DNA of 64,000 bases from the NCBI GenBank assembly GCA_037071015.1, contig JBAMOY010000001.1, positions 62,001 through 126,000 on the forward strand, in the 5' to 3' direction. A program made the translations under genes and the position numbers. The notes under the pieces were generated by a model. It was not told the DNA's origin and ran no database searches. It was given only the letters and a program-made list of their open reading frames with translations. How positions within the stretch are numbered: position 1 is the first letter of the stretch; every line of letters begins with the position of its first letter. This DNA comes from JBAMOY01 sp037071015 (GTDB lineage Bacteria; Bacillota_I; Bacilli_A; RF39; UBA660). Of the stretch, positions 11,371-19,614 are shown one piece after another.

Positions 11371-13473
11371 ATGAATTTAGATTTATTAAATAACGAACAA
11401 AAAAAAGCTGTCATAACTACTGAAGGTCCTCTTTTAGTTTTAGCTGGGGCTGGTAGTGGTAAAACAAGAGTTTTAACGACAAGAATTGCTTATCTTATCG
11501 AAACACTAGGGATTAATCCTGAAAATATTTTAGCTATTACTTTTACGAATAAGGCAGCTAAAGAAATGAAAGAACGTATTCTTAATATGTTGGGTTCAAT
11601 TGCTTATAAGATACAGATTTCTACTTTTCACTCATTTGGCCTATTTTTATTAAAAAAACATTATGACTTATTAGGCTATGATCATAATTTTACTATTCTA
11701 GATAGTGATGATGTTTTAACTTTAATAAAAAAAATAATTAAAGATATGAATTTAGATTCCAAAGAATATAATCCTAAAGCGATACGAAATAAGATTAGTG
11801 GAGCTAAAAATGAACTTTTGAATGCAGAGGAATATAGTCGTTATGCCAACTCTAGTTACGAAGAAGTCATTGTGGAAGTATATCGTAAGTATGAACAAAA
11901 ATTGAAAGTTAATAATTCTTTCGATTTTGACGATCTACTAATGATGCCAATTAAATTATTTCGTCAGTATCCAGAAATTTTAAAAAAATATCAGGAAATA
12001 TATCAATACATTTTAGTTGACGAATATCAAGATACAAACGAAGCACAATACATTATGGTCAAAATGTTAGCTGCTAAATATAAAAATATATGTGTTGTCG
12101 GTGATGAATCACAAGCAATTTATTCATGGCGAGGTGCTAATTATAAAAACATTCTTAATTTTGAAAAAGATTATCAAAATGCTCAAACAATATTGCTAGA
12201 AGAAAATTATCGTTCTACTAAAACAATTTTAAATGCCGCTAATGATGTTATTAAAAATAATAAAGAGCGCAAAGATAAAAAACTTTGGACTAACAACGAT
12301 GAAGGGATAAAAATTAAGTATCATCGATGTTACGACGAAAAGGAAGAAGCTAATTATATTAAAAATCAAATCAAAGAGCTAATTAGTAAAGGTATTCCTA
12401 AAAGTGAGATAGCTGTTTTATATCGAACTAATGCCCAATCGCGTATATTGGAAGAAGCAATGTTAAAAGAGAATATACCCTATAAAGTTATTGGTAGCTT
12501 CTATTTCTATAATCGTAAAGAGATAAAAGATTTAATTGCGTATTTAAAGTTATTGTATAATCAAAATGACGATGTTAATTTACTGCGCGTTATTAATGTA
12601 CCTAAAAGGGGAATTGGTTTAAAAACAATTGAAAATCTTACTAATCAGGCAACCTTAAATAATTCTAGTATTTATGATATAATTAATACAGGGAAAGAAT
12701 TACAATTTAAAAAAATAATAGAAGAATTAAAGTTAGCTAAAGATAATGTCACTTTGACAGAATTAATTGATCTTATCTTAGATAAATCTGGTATTCGTGA
12801 TGAATTAGTTAGTGAGAACACGATTGAGGCGGAAGTTCGTTTAGAAAACTTAGAAGAATTTAAGTCAATAACTCGTAATTTTGAAGAGATGAGTGGGTTA
12901 GTTTCATTAGAAGATTTTTTAGAGGAAATAAGTTTAGTATCTGATATTGAAGAACATAAAAATAATTCCGATGTTGTAACTTTGATGACTATTCATTCAG
13001 CTAAAGGATTAGAGTTTGACAATGTATTTATAGCGGGGATGGAAGAGGGCATTTTTCCACATACTAATTCCTTTAATGAAATAAGTGGTATTGAAGAAGA
13101 GAGACGCCTTTGCTATGTGGCAATCACGAGAGCTAAAAAAGGCTTAGTTATTAGTAATGCTAGAAAGAGATTATTATTTGGACAAGATAGTTATAATCCT
13201 CCGAGTCGTTTTATCAGTGAAATAAGTGATGATTATTTAGATATCGATGCCAATGATATTAATTTTAATGAAACGGAGGTTATAATAAAAAGAGATTATA
13301 GCCATAATGTTGATCCTAGTGTTGAATATAACGTAGGTGATAGCATTGTACACAATGTGTTTGGGGAAGGAATTATTGTTAAAGTAGATAAAAATATTTT
13401 AACGATTGCTTTTCCACATCCAATAGGTATAAAAACATTTATGAAAGGTCATAAGAGTATTAGAAAGGTGTGA
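11371..13473 (+). CDS. pcrA: ATP-dependent DNA helicase PcrA/UvrD
   Basis: 700 residues of superfamily 1A helicase. Motif Ia region AITFTNKAAKEM, Walker A GAGSGKT near residue 29, motif II VDEYQDTN, motif III VVGDESQAIYSWRGA, motif V TIHSAKGLEF and motif VI YVAITRAKK are all visible. The C-terminal Tudor-like segment VGDSIVHNVFGEG, which contacts RNA polymerase in PcrA, is also present. In Gram-positive bacteria pcrA often lies directly before ligA, as here apart from one small gene. The ATG at 11371 follows GGTGATAGT. An extended -10 TGT-TATGAT lies at about 11343-11351. Confidence 0.97.
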   Translation: MNLDLLNNEQKKAVITTEGPLLVLAGAGSGKTRVLTTRIAYLIETLGINPENILAITFTNKAAKEMKERILNMLGSIAYKIQISTFHSFGLFLLKKHYDLLGYDHNFTILDSDDVLTLIKKIIKDMNLDSKEYNPKAIRNKISGAKNELLNAEEYSRYANSSYEEVIVEVYRKYEQKLKVNNSFDFDDLLMMPIKLFRQYPEILKKYQEIYQYILVDEYQDTNEAQYIMVKMLAAKYKNICVVGDESQAIYSWRGANYKNILNFEKDYQNAQTILLEENYRSTKTILNAANDVIKNNKERKDKKLWTNNDEGIKIKYHRCYDEKEEANYIKNQIKELISKGIPKSEIAVLYRTNAQSRILEEAMLKENIPYKVIGSFYFYNRKEIKDLIAYLKLLYNQNDDVNLLRVINVPKRGIGLKTIENLTNQATLNNSSIYDIINTGKELQFKKIIEELKLAKDNVTLTELIDLILDKSGIRDELVSENTIEAEVRLENLEEFKSITRNFEEMSGLVSLEDFLEEISLVSDIEEHKNNSDVVTLMTIHSAKGLEFDNVFIAGMEEGIFPHTNSFNEISGIEEERRLCYVAITRAKKGLVISNARKRLLFGQDSYNPPSRFISEISDDYLDIDANDINFNETEVIIKRDYSHNVDPSVEYNVGDSIVHNVFGEGIIVKVDKNILTIAFPHPIGIKTFMKGHKSIRKV

Positions 13474-13477
13474 TTCT

Positions 13478-13642
13478 ATGTATTTAGCAAATATTTTAGG
13501 AATAATGGATGATTTAAATGAAAAATTAGATGGAGTTAAAGAGTGGTTAGCTAGCTCAGATCACAATTTTATTTGGATTGTTATTTTTTTTGTTGGTATT
13601 GTGGTTTTTGCACTTACCTATAAAGCTTTGAATAAAGATTAA
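13478..13642 (+). CDS. Small single-pass membrane protein, unknown function
   Basis: 54 residues read from the ATG at 13478, with AAAGGTG seven to twelve bases upstream and overlapping the pcrA end. The first 28 residues are polar and slightly acidic. Residues of about 31-48 form one hydrophobic segment rich in Ile, Val and Phe, and the tail is short and basic (YKALNKD). It begins five bases after the pcrA stop and is followed at once by a strong terminator, so it is the last gene of the pcrA transcript. It is too short for most gene-calling cut-offs. I do not recognise the family. Confidence 0.75.
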   Translation: MYLANILGIMDDLNEKLDGVKEWLASSDHNFIWIVIFFVGIVVFALTYKALNKD

Positions 13643-13665
13643 AAAGATACTTTTGTATCTTTTTA
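13641..13665 (+). terminator. Terminator after pcrA and the small membrane protein
   Basis: Ten-base arms AAAAAGATAC/GTATCTTTTT with a TTTT loop and a trailing T-rich stretch. A strong intrinsic terminator. Confidence 0.9.
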
Positions 13666-13677
13666 TTAACGAAAAAA

Positions 13678-13686
13678 TGGTATAAT
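13678..13686 (+). promoter_or_regulatory. Extended -10 promoter of ligA
   Basis: TGG-TATAAT ending 17 bases before the ligA ATG. It lies just after the preceding terminator, so ligA is transcribed independently of pcrA. Confidence 0.65.
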
Positions 13687-13703
13687 AAAAGTAGGTGATT
13701 ATG

Positions 13704-15698
13704 ATGGAAAATCTAGAAGCAATCAAAAAGCGTATTAATGAATTAATTGAAAAAATTAATCAAGCTAGTTATGAATATTATTCTTTAGATAATCCTAGTA
13801 TTAGTGATCAGGAATATGATGATTATTATAGTGAGTTATTACGTTTGGAGGCTAAATATCCAACGTTAAAACGGGATGATTCTCCAACTAATCGCGTTGG
13901 CGGTGAAGCTATTAGTAAGTTTGAAAAAGTCTCTCATCAGACGCCGATGCTATCTTTTGACGATATTTTTAACGAAGAAGAAATTCTAGCTTTTGATGAA
14001 AGAATAAGAAAGACAATTGATAATCCTACCTATACAGTTGAACCTAAAATGGACGGTTTATCAGGATCGCTAATATATAAAAATGGTATTTTAGTTCGTG
14101 CTGCTACCAGAGGTGATGGTATTGTCGGTGAGGATATTACGCTTAATGTAAAAACAATCAAATCGGTTCCATTAAAACTAACACGAGATATTGATATCGA
14201 AGTGCGTGGCGAGATATATATGAGTAAGGATGCTTTTGCTAAAGCTAACCAAGATAAACGGAATAACAACGAAAAAGAATTTGCTAATCCACGAAATGCT
14301 GCGGCCGGATCAGTCCGTCAATTAGATAGTAAAATTACTGCCAAACGAAGTCTTGATTTTATGGCATATTTTATACCAAATCCTGAAGATTATGCAATAA
14401 AGACACAGTCGGAATCTTTGCAATTTTTAAAAGATTTAGGATTTAAAACAAATTGTGAATTAAATACCTTAGCTTGTAATATTAAAGATGTCATTAATGA
14501 TATTGAAAAATTAGCTCAAAAGCGCGATAGCTTACCTTTTGAAATCGATGGCGTTGTTATAAAAGTTGATTCACTTATAGATGAAAGTAAATTAGGTGTA
14601 ACATCACGAGTACCGCGTTGGGGAATAGCTTATAAATTCCCAGCGCAAGAGGTATTAACTACTCTAAAAGAAATTAAGTTTACCGTTGGCCGTACTGGTA
14701 AGATTACTCCGAATGCTATTGTTTCACCAGTCCATGTGGCGGGGTCACTTGTATCTAAAGCAACACTACATAATGCTGATTATTGCTTTGAAAAAGATGT
14801 TCGTATTAATGATATTATATCGCTTCGTAAAGCCGGTGATGTTATCCCGGAGGTGGTCGAGGTAAAAAAAGAGAGAAGAACAGATGAAAGTATACCTTTC
14901 GTTATGATCGATAAATGTCCTATTTGTCATCATGTTTTAATTAAACAGGATGCTAATCATTTTTGCCCTAATTTACAATGTCCCGCTCGTCATATTGAAG
15001 GCTTAATTCATTTTGTTAGTCGTAAAGCTATGAACATTGAAGGCTTGGGCGATCGGATTATAGAAGATTTTTATAATATGGGATATTTGAAGACTGTTGC
15101 TGATTTTTATCAATTATATAAAGTTAAAGATGAATTAATGAGTTTGGAAGGTTTTGGTGAAAAAAGTATTAATAATATTTTAAATGCTATTGAAACTAGT
15201 AAAAATAACTCTTTAGAACGTCTTCTTTTCGCTTTAGGTATTCGCCATGTCGGTATTAAAACAGCTAAAATATTAGCAACCCATTTTTTAACAATCGATA
15301 AGTTGATGGCAGCTTCTTTTGAAGAATTAAGCAATATTAAGGACATAGGTGATATCATTGCGCAAAGCATCATAGAGTATTTTCAAGATGAACAAAATCA
15401 AAAACTGTTATTAGAACTTAAGCATTATAAAGTTAATATGAATTATTTAGGTTCTGTAGTAAATGACTCTGATTTTCAAGATAGGACTTTTGTGCTGACT
15501 GGTAGTTTAACTAATTTGACACGTGATGAAGCTAGAGGGATGATAGAGAATTTAGGTGGTAATGTGACAGGGAGTGTCAGTAAAAAAACCGATGTAGTAA
15601 TTGTCGGAGAAAACCCTGGAAGTAAATATGATAAAGCTATAAGTTTGGGTATTAATATTTGGACAGAAGAAGACTTATTAAAAAAAATAAATAAATGA
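13704..15698 (+). CDS. ligA: NAD-dependent DNA ligase LigA
   Basis: 664 residues, normal for bacterial LigA. Domain order: Ia and adenylation domain with the KMDG active-site lysine (residues around 110), OB fold, a four-cysteine zinc finger (CPIC...CPNLQCPARH), helix-hairpin-helix repeats (LEGFGEKS, IKDIGDI) and a C-terminal BRCT domain (FVLTGSL...GGNVTGSVSKKT). The enzyme uses NAD as AMP donor, linking replication to the NAD supply encoded further along. Two ATG codons lie close together at 13701 and 13704; the second was chosen because it has the six-base spacing from GGTG seen throughout the window. Confidence 0.97.
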   Translation: MENLEAIKKRINELIEKINQASYEYYSLDNPSISDQEYDDYYSELLRLEAKYPTLKRDDSPTNRVGGEAISKFEKVSHQTPMLSFDDIFNEEEILAFDERIRKTIDNPTYTVEPKMDGLSGSLIYKNGILVRAATRGDGIVGEDITLNVKTIKSVPLKLTRDIDIEVRGEIYMSKDAFAKANQDKRNNNEKEFANPRNAAAGSVRQLDSKITAKRSLDFMAYFIPNPEDYAIKTQSESLQFLKDLGFKTNCELNTLACNIKDVINDIEKLAQKRDSLPFEIDGVVIKVDSLIDESKLGVTSRVPRWGIAYKFPAQEVLTTLKEIKFTVGRTGKITPNAIVSPVHVAGSLVSKATLHNADYCFEKDVRINDIISLRKAGDVIPEVVEVKKERRTDESIPFVMIDKCPICHHVLIKQDANHFCPNLQCPARHIEGLIHFVSRKAMNIEGLGDRIIEDFYNMGYLKTVADFYQLYKVKDELMSLEGFGEKSINNILNAIETSKNNSLERLLFALGIRHVGIKTAKILATHFLTIDKLMAASFEELSNIKDIGDIIAQSIIEYFQDEQNQKLLLELKHYKVNMNYLGSVVNDSDFQDRTFVLTGSLTNLTRDEARGMIENLGGNVTGSVSKKTDVVIVGENPGSKYDKAISLGINIWTEEDLLKKINK

Positions 15699-15727
15699 TT
15701 TAAATCCTTTTATTTACTTTTTTTATT

Positions 15728-15736
15728 TGTTATAAT
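15728..15736 (+). promoter_or_regulatory. Extended -10 promoter of the pfl operon
   Basis: TGT-TATAAT about 30 bases before the pyruvate formate-lyase start, followed by a TAGGAGG ribosome binding site. Confidence 0.6.
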
Positions 15737-15765
15737 TGTTACTAGTGTAGTAGGAGGTAGATAGT

Positions 15766-17994
15766 ATGAAGGAATATTGGACAGAATTTAAAGGTGAAAA
15801 TTGGAAATATAACATTGATGTTGCAGATTTCATTGTTAATAATTATACCGAATATTTAGGTGATGATTCCTTTTTAAAAGGAGAAACCTCTAAAACTAAA
15901 AATGTCTGGGACAAATGTAAAAGTTTACTTTTGAAAGAACAAAAACAGGGAATAATTGATGTTGATACAGTTCATATGTCGGGTATCAATAATTTTGCTC
16001 CTGGATATATTGATAAAGAAAACGAGGTTATTGTTGGATTACAAACTGATGCACCACTGAAGAGGATGGTCAATCCTTATGGTGGAATCAGAATGGTTTA
16101 CAGTTCTTTAGAAGCTTATGGCTACAAACTAGATGAAGAAGTAGATCGGCATTTTAACGAATATCGTAAAACACATAATCAAGGAGTTTTTGATGCTTAT
16201 ACTAAAGATATTCGTCGCGCTCGTTCTGCAGGTTTATTAACGGGGTTACCGGACGCATATGGACGCGGACGAATTATTGGTGATTATCGTCGTATAGCCT
16301 TATATGGAATTGATTTCTTAATTAATGAGAAACAAAAAGATTTAGACATGTTAATTGGTGATATCAATGATGATATAATTAGACAACGCGAAGAAGTTAG
16401 TGAACAGATTAGAGCATTAGGAAAAATAAAGGATATGGCTCAAGGTTATGGTTTTGATATATCAGTCCCTGCTAGTAATGCTAAAGAAGCAACACAGTGG
16501 CTATATTTTGGTTATTTATCTGCCATCAAAGAAAATAATGGTGCTGCTATGAGTTTAGGAAGAACTTCAACTTTTTTGGATATATATATTGAAAGAGATT
16601 TGAAATTAGGGTTGATTACAGAAGAAGAAGCTCAAGAAATTATTGATCAATTTATTATTAAGTTACGTTTAGCTCGTCATTTGCGAACACCAGAATATAA
16701 TGAATTATTTGCTGGTGATCCAACTTGGGTGACCGAAACAATTGGTGGTATGTTAGACGATAAACGTTCTTTAGTTACTAAAAACTCTTTTAGATATTTA
16801 CATACTTTAATTAATCTAGGGACTTCACCAGAACCAAATATGACGGTTTTGTGGTCGAATAAATTGCCAATGACATTTAAGAATTTTTGTGCCAAAATGT
16901 CAATTTTAACTGATGCCATTCAATATGAAAATGATGATATCATGCGACCTTTATATGGTTATGATTATGCTATTGCTTGTTGTGTTTCAGCTATGCGAGT
17001 TGGTAAAGATATGCAATTTTTTGGAGCGCGGTGTAATTTAGCTAAATCGCTTTTATATGCTATCAACGGTGGAATTGATGAAAAGAAGGGGACTTTAGTC
17101 GTCGACGATATTGATAAGATTGAAGATGAATATTTAGACTATGAAACGGTTAAGAAAGCATATTTTAATGTTTTAGGTAAGGTGGCTAAAACTTATGTTG
17201 ATGCTATGAATATTATTCATTATATGCATGATAAATATGCTTATGAGGCAGGTCAAATGGCACTGCACGATACAAATGTTCGCCGATTGATGGCATTTGG
17301 CGTGGCAGGCTTGTCGGTTGCAGTTGATTCTTTATCTGCTATTAAGTATGCTAAAGTAAAACCAATTAGAAATGAAGAGGGAATTGCTATAGATTTTGAA
17401 GTTGAAGGCGATTATCCAAAATATGGTAATGATGATGATCGTGTTGATGATATCGCTGTAGAACTTACTAATACATTTATTGATTTATTAAGAGAACATC
17501 CACTTTATCGTCAAGCAGTTCATACCTTGTCTGTCTTGACTATTACTTCTAATGTTGTCTATGGTAAAAAGACCGGATCGACTCCTGATGGTAGAAAGGC
17601 CGGAGAAGCATTTGCACCGGGTGCTAATCCAATGCATGGTCGAGATGCATGTGGAGCTTTAGCATCTTTAAATTCTGTAGCTAAAATACCATATAAAAAT
17701 GTTTGTCAAGATGGTGTTTCTAATACTTTTTCTATTGTTCCTGATGCTTTAGGGAATAACGAAGAGGACCGCGTTAATAATTTAGTTAATTTAATGGATG
17801 GTTATTTTAAACAGGGAGCCCACCATTTAAATGTTAATGTTTTCAATCGCCAAACTTTAATTGACGCTATGGAAAACCCAGATGCCTATCCAACTTTAAC
17901 AATTAGAGTTAGTGGCTATGCTGTTAATTTTAATCGTTTAAGCAGAGAACAACAATTAGAAGTAATCGCACGTACATTCCATGATAGGATTTAA
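15766..17994 (+). CDS. pflB: Formate C-acetyltransferase (pyruvate formate-lyase)
   Basis: 742 residues. The active-site pair Cys405-Cys406 lies in IACCVSAM, and the glycyl-radical loop RVSGYAV near the C-terminus carries the radical Gly717. This two-part signature and the length identify true pyruvate formate-lyase and argue against a diol dehydratase or choline lyase. It splits pyruvate and CoA to acetyl-CoA and formate, so the organism ferments anaerobically. The activase gene follows three bases after the stop, so the two are one operon. Confidence 0.97.
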   Translation: MKEYWTEFKGENWKYNIDVADFIVNNYTEYLGDDSFLKGETSKTKNVWDKCKSLLLKEQKQGIIDVDTVHMSGINNFAPGYIDKENEVIVGLQTDAPLKRMVNPYGGIRMVYSSLEAYGYKLDEEVDRHFNEYRKTHNQGVFDAYTKDIRRARSAGLLTGLPDAYGRGRIIGDYRRIALYGIDFLINEKQKDLDMLIGDINDDIIRQREEVSEQIRALGKIKDMAQGYGFDISVPASNAKEATQWLYFGYLSAIKENNGAAMSLGRTSTFLDIYIERDLKLGLITEEEAQEIIDQFIIKLRLARHLRTPEYNELFAGDPTWVTETIGGMLDDKRSLVTKNSFRYLHTLINLGTSPEPNMTVLWSNKLPMTFKNFCAKMSILTDAIQYENDDIMRPLYGYDYAIACCVSAMRVGKDMQFFGARCNLAKSLLYAINGGIDEKKGTLVVDDIDKIEDEYLDYETVKKAYFNVLGKVAKTYVDAMNIIHYMHDKYAYEAGQMALHDTNVRRLMAFGVAGLSVAVDSLSAIKYAKVKPIRNEEGIAIDFEVEGDYPKYGNDDDRVDDIAVELTNTFIDLLREHPLYRQAVHTLSVLTITSNVVYGKKTGSTPDGRKAGEAFAPGANPMHGRDACGALASLNSVAKIPYKNVCQDGVSNTFSIVPDALGNNEEDRVNNLVNLMDGYFKQGAHHLNVNVFNRQTLIDAMENPDAYPTLTIRVSGYAVNFNRLSREQQLEVIARTFHDRI

Positions 17995-17997
17995 TTG

Positions 17998-18702
17998 ATG
18001 GTAGGAAAAATAAATTCAATCGAAACAATGGGGTTAGTTGATGGTCCAGGTATAAGATTTGTAGTCTTTATGCAAGGATGTAAGTTGCGTTGTATTTTTT
18101 GCCATAATCCAGAAACTTGGAGTGAAAAACCAGTTATTGAAATGACTTCTGATGAATTAGTAAACAAGATTGAGAGATATAGACCTTATTTTGAAAATAA
18201 TGGCGGTGTTACTTTTTCGGGAGGGGAACCATTATTACAACCTCAATTTTTAATTGATACTTTAAAAAAACTAAAAGCGTTGGGAATTCATACTGCTTTA
18301 GATACTTCCGGAGTAGGGGTTAACTCCTACCGAGAAATTTTGCAGTATACCGATTTAGTAATTTTAGATGTTAAAGCCTATGAAGATAGTTTATATCAAA
18401 AAATTACAGGTCGAGATATGAATGAATTTTTAAAATTTTTAAAAGAATGTATCAAACTTAATAAAAAAATGTGGATAAGGCAAGTTATTATTCCAAATAT
18501 TAACGATAATGTTAACTATGTAAAAGGATTAAAAAAATTTTTGGCAGACATTCCTAATATTGAAAAAGTTGAATTTCTCCCTTTTCATACATTAGGTAAA
18601 GAAAAATATCAAAAACTGGGTATTATTAATCCTTTAGAGAAAACTTTAGATATGAGTAAAGAACGTTGTAAAGAGTTATTTTCAATTTTTGAAAATAGTT
18701 AG
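17998..18702 (+). CDS. pflA: Pyruvate formate-lyase activating enzyme
   Basis: 234 residues. The radical SAM cluster motif Cys28-x3-Cys32-x2-Cys35 lies in GCKLRCIFCHNPETW, preceded by VDGPGIRFVVFMQ as in all glycyl-radical activases. GGVTFSGGEP follows as the SAM-binding GGE motif. It abstracts a hydrogen from Gly717 of the upstream lyase. There is no extra ferredoxin domain, which fits activases of pyruvate formate-lyase and not those of larger glycyl-radical enzymes. The ATG at 17998 was preferred to the TTG at 17995, using AGGA within the end of the lyase gene. Confidence 0.96.
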   Translation: MVGKINSIETMGLVDGPGIRFVVFMQGCKLRCIFCHNPETWSEKPVIEMTSDELVNKIERYRPYFENNGGVTFSGGEPLLQPQFLIDTLKKLKALGIHTALDTSGVGVNSYREILQYTDLVILDVKAYEDSLYQKITGRDMNEFLKFLKECIKLNKKMWIRQVIIPNINDNVNYVKGLKKFLADIPNIEKVEFLPFHTLGKEKYQKLGIINPLEKTLDMSKERCKELFSIFENS

Positions 18703-18732
18703 TATATATTTCTTCAATCAGGTTATACTATC

Positions 18733-18773
18733 AATAGAGAGATACATAATTTATGTATTTCTCTATTTTTTTT
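18733..18773 (+). terminator. Terminator of the pfl operon
   Basis: Seventeen-base arms (AATAGAGAGATACATAA and its near-perfect complement) with a one- to five-base loop, followed by a run of T. It separates fermentation genes from the NAD island. Confidence 0.92.
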
Positions 18774-18822
18774 ATAAAAAGATGATAGCCAATTGCCTTT
18801 ATATATAAAGGTAAAAACGGTT

Positions 18823-18841
18823 TGTTATTAAAAAAATGTTA
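18823..18841. promoter_or_regulatory. Candidate regulator half-site, copy 1 (upstream of pncA promoter)
   Basis: TGTTATTA-N6-TGTTA, 19 bp upstream of the -35 box. The same pattern recurs between pncA and pncB (19579-19597), and on the opposite strand in the pncA leader. Assignment to NrtR is inferred from the neighbourhood only. Confidence 0.4.
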
Positions 18842-18859
18842 AAAAGATGCAAAAAAGCG

Positions 18860-18888
18860 TTGACAAATGAATGTGTTTTTAATATAAT
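18860..18888 (+). promoter_or_regulatory. Promoter of the NAD salvage operon
   Basis: Perfect consensus TTGACA (18860-18865), 17-bp spacer and TATAAT (18883-18888). This is the strongest housekeeping promoter in the window. Such a promoter would need a repressor if NAD genes are to be tuned. Confidence 0.9.
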
Positions 18889-18898
18889 GTTAGTAACA
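18888..18898. promoter_or_regulatory. Candidate NrtR operator O1
   Basis: TGTTAGTAACA, a perfect 5-bp inverted repeat about one base, overlapping the last base of the -10 box and the predicted start point of transcription. A closely matching site lies 43 bp downstream, about four helical turns. Binding here would block RNA polymerase. Confidence 0.5.
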
Positions 18899-18924
18899 AG
18901 AGGAGAAAATCTTGTAATTTTAAA

Positions 18925-18961
18925 AATATATGTTAATAACAAAATGATAATAACATATATT
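18925..18961. promoter_or_regulatory. Candidate NrtR operator O2 / leader palindrome
   Basis: Perfect 11-bp arms AATATATGTTA and TAACATATATT flank a 15-bp centre, and within it TGTTAATAACA (18931-18941) repeats the O1 sequence with A at the centre. It lies in the leader, just before the GGAGGAG ribosome binding site. It could also fold as an RNA hairpin near the start codon. Confidence 0.5.
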
Positions 18962-18977
18962 ATGGAGGAGAGATAAA

Positions 18978-19574
18978 ATGAAAAATTTAAAAATTTATAA
19001 GAAAGTTTTGATAGTTGTTGACATGGTTAATGGATTTGTCAATGAGGGTGTTTTACATGATAAAAAAATAAGAGAAGTCATTCCAAAGCAATTAGAACTT
19101 ATTGAAAAATATCAAAAAGAAGGTCAATTAGTTATCTTTATTAAAGATACTCATGTAAAGAATGCTAAAGAATTTAAAAGATTTGGTAATACTGAACATT
19201 GTCTTAAAGGTACACATGAAGCTGATTTAGTAGATGAGATCAAGGATTATGAAGTAAAACCTAATACGATATCTGTAGAAAAAAATTCAACTAGTTTCAT
19301 GGAAGCACCTTATTTTAGGAAAATTATTCAGGAGTTAAATAATGTTGAAGAAGTCGATATTATAGGTTGTTGTACGGATATATGTGTAGCTAATGGTGCA
19401 ATTGGTCTGGCTAATTATTTTGATCAATGGAATCGTGATGTTGAAATCAGAGTTCATGAAGATGCCATTGAAACGTATGGTGCCGATTTTCACAATCGTG
19501 ATGAATATGCTAATGCCGCTAAACTATTAATGAAACAACAAGGTATTCAACTTATAAAAAAGATTAATTTATAA
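18978..19574 (+). CDS. pncA: Nicotinamidase (isochorismatase family)
   Basis: 198 residues. The isochorismatase-fold catalytic triad is visible as Asp15 (VVDMVNGF), Lys102 (VEKNSTSF) and Cys136 (TDICV). The metal-site residues Asp57, His59 and His74 separate nicotinamidases from other family members. The enzyme hydrolyses nicotinamide to nicotinate, the first step of the deamidating salvage route. It heads the NAD operon and is followed by the enzyme that uses its product. GGAGGAG precedes the ATG. Confidence 0.92.
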   Translation: MKNLKIYKKVLIVVDMVNGFVNEGVLHDKKIREVIPKQLELIEKYQKEGQLVIFIKDTHVKNAKEFKRFGNTEHCLKGTHEADLVDEIKDYEVKPNTISVEKNSTSFMEAPYFRKIIQELNNVEEVDIIGCCTDICVANGAIGLANYFDQWNRDVEIRVHEDAIETYGADFHNRDEYANAAKLLMKQQGIQLIKKINL

Positions 19575-19578
19575 AATT

Positions 19579-19597
19579 TGTTATTAATATTTTGTTA
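19579..19597. promoter_or_regulatory. Candidate regulator half-site, copy 2 (pncA-pncB spacer)
   Basis: TGTTATTA-N6-TGTTA, the same 19-bp pattern as at 18823, in the 40-bp spacer between pncA and pncB. Confidence 0.35.
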
Positions 19598-19614
19598 AAA
19601 AGAGGAGAGATAAA

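Noticed and set aside
18796..18811. Perfect 16-bp palindrome CCTTTATATATAAAGG upstream of the pncA promoter
   Set aside because: It could be a regulator site but matches no consensus I know, has a simple AT core, and does not recur elsewhere in the NAD island.
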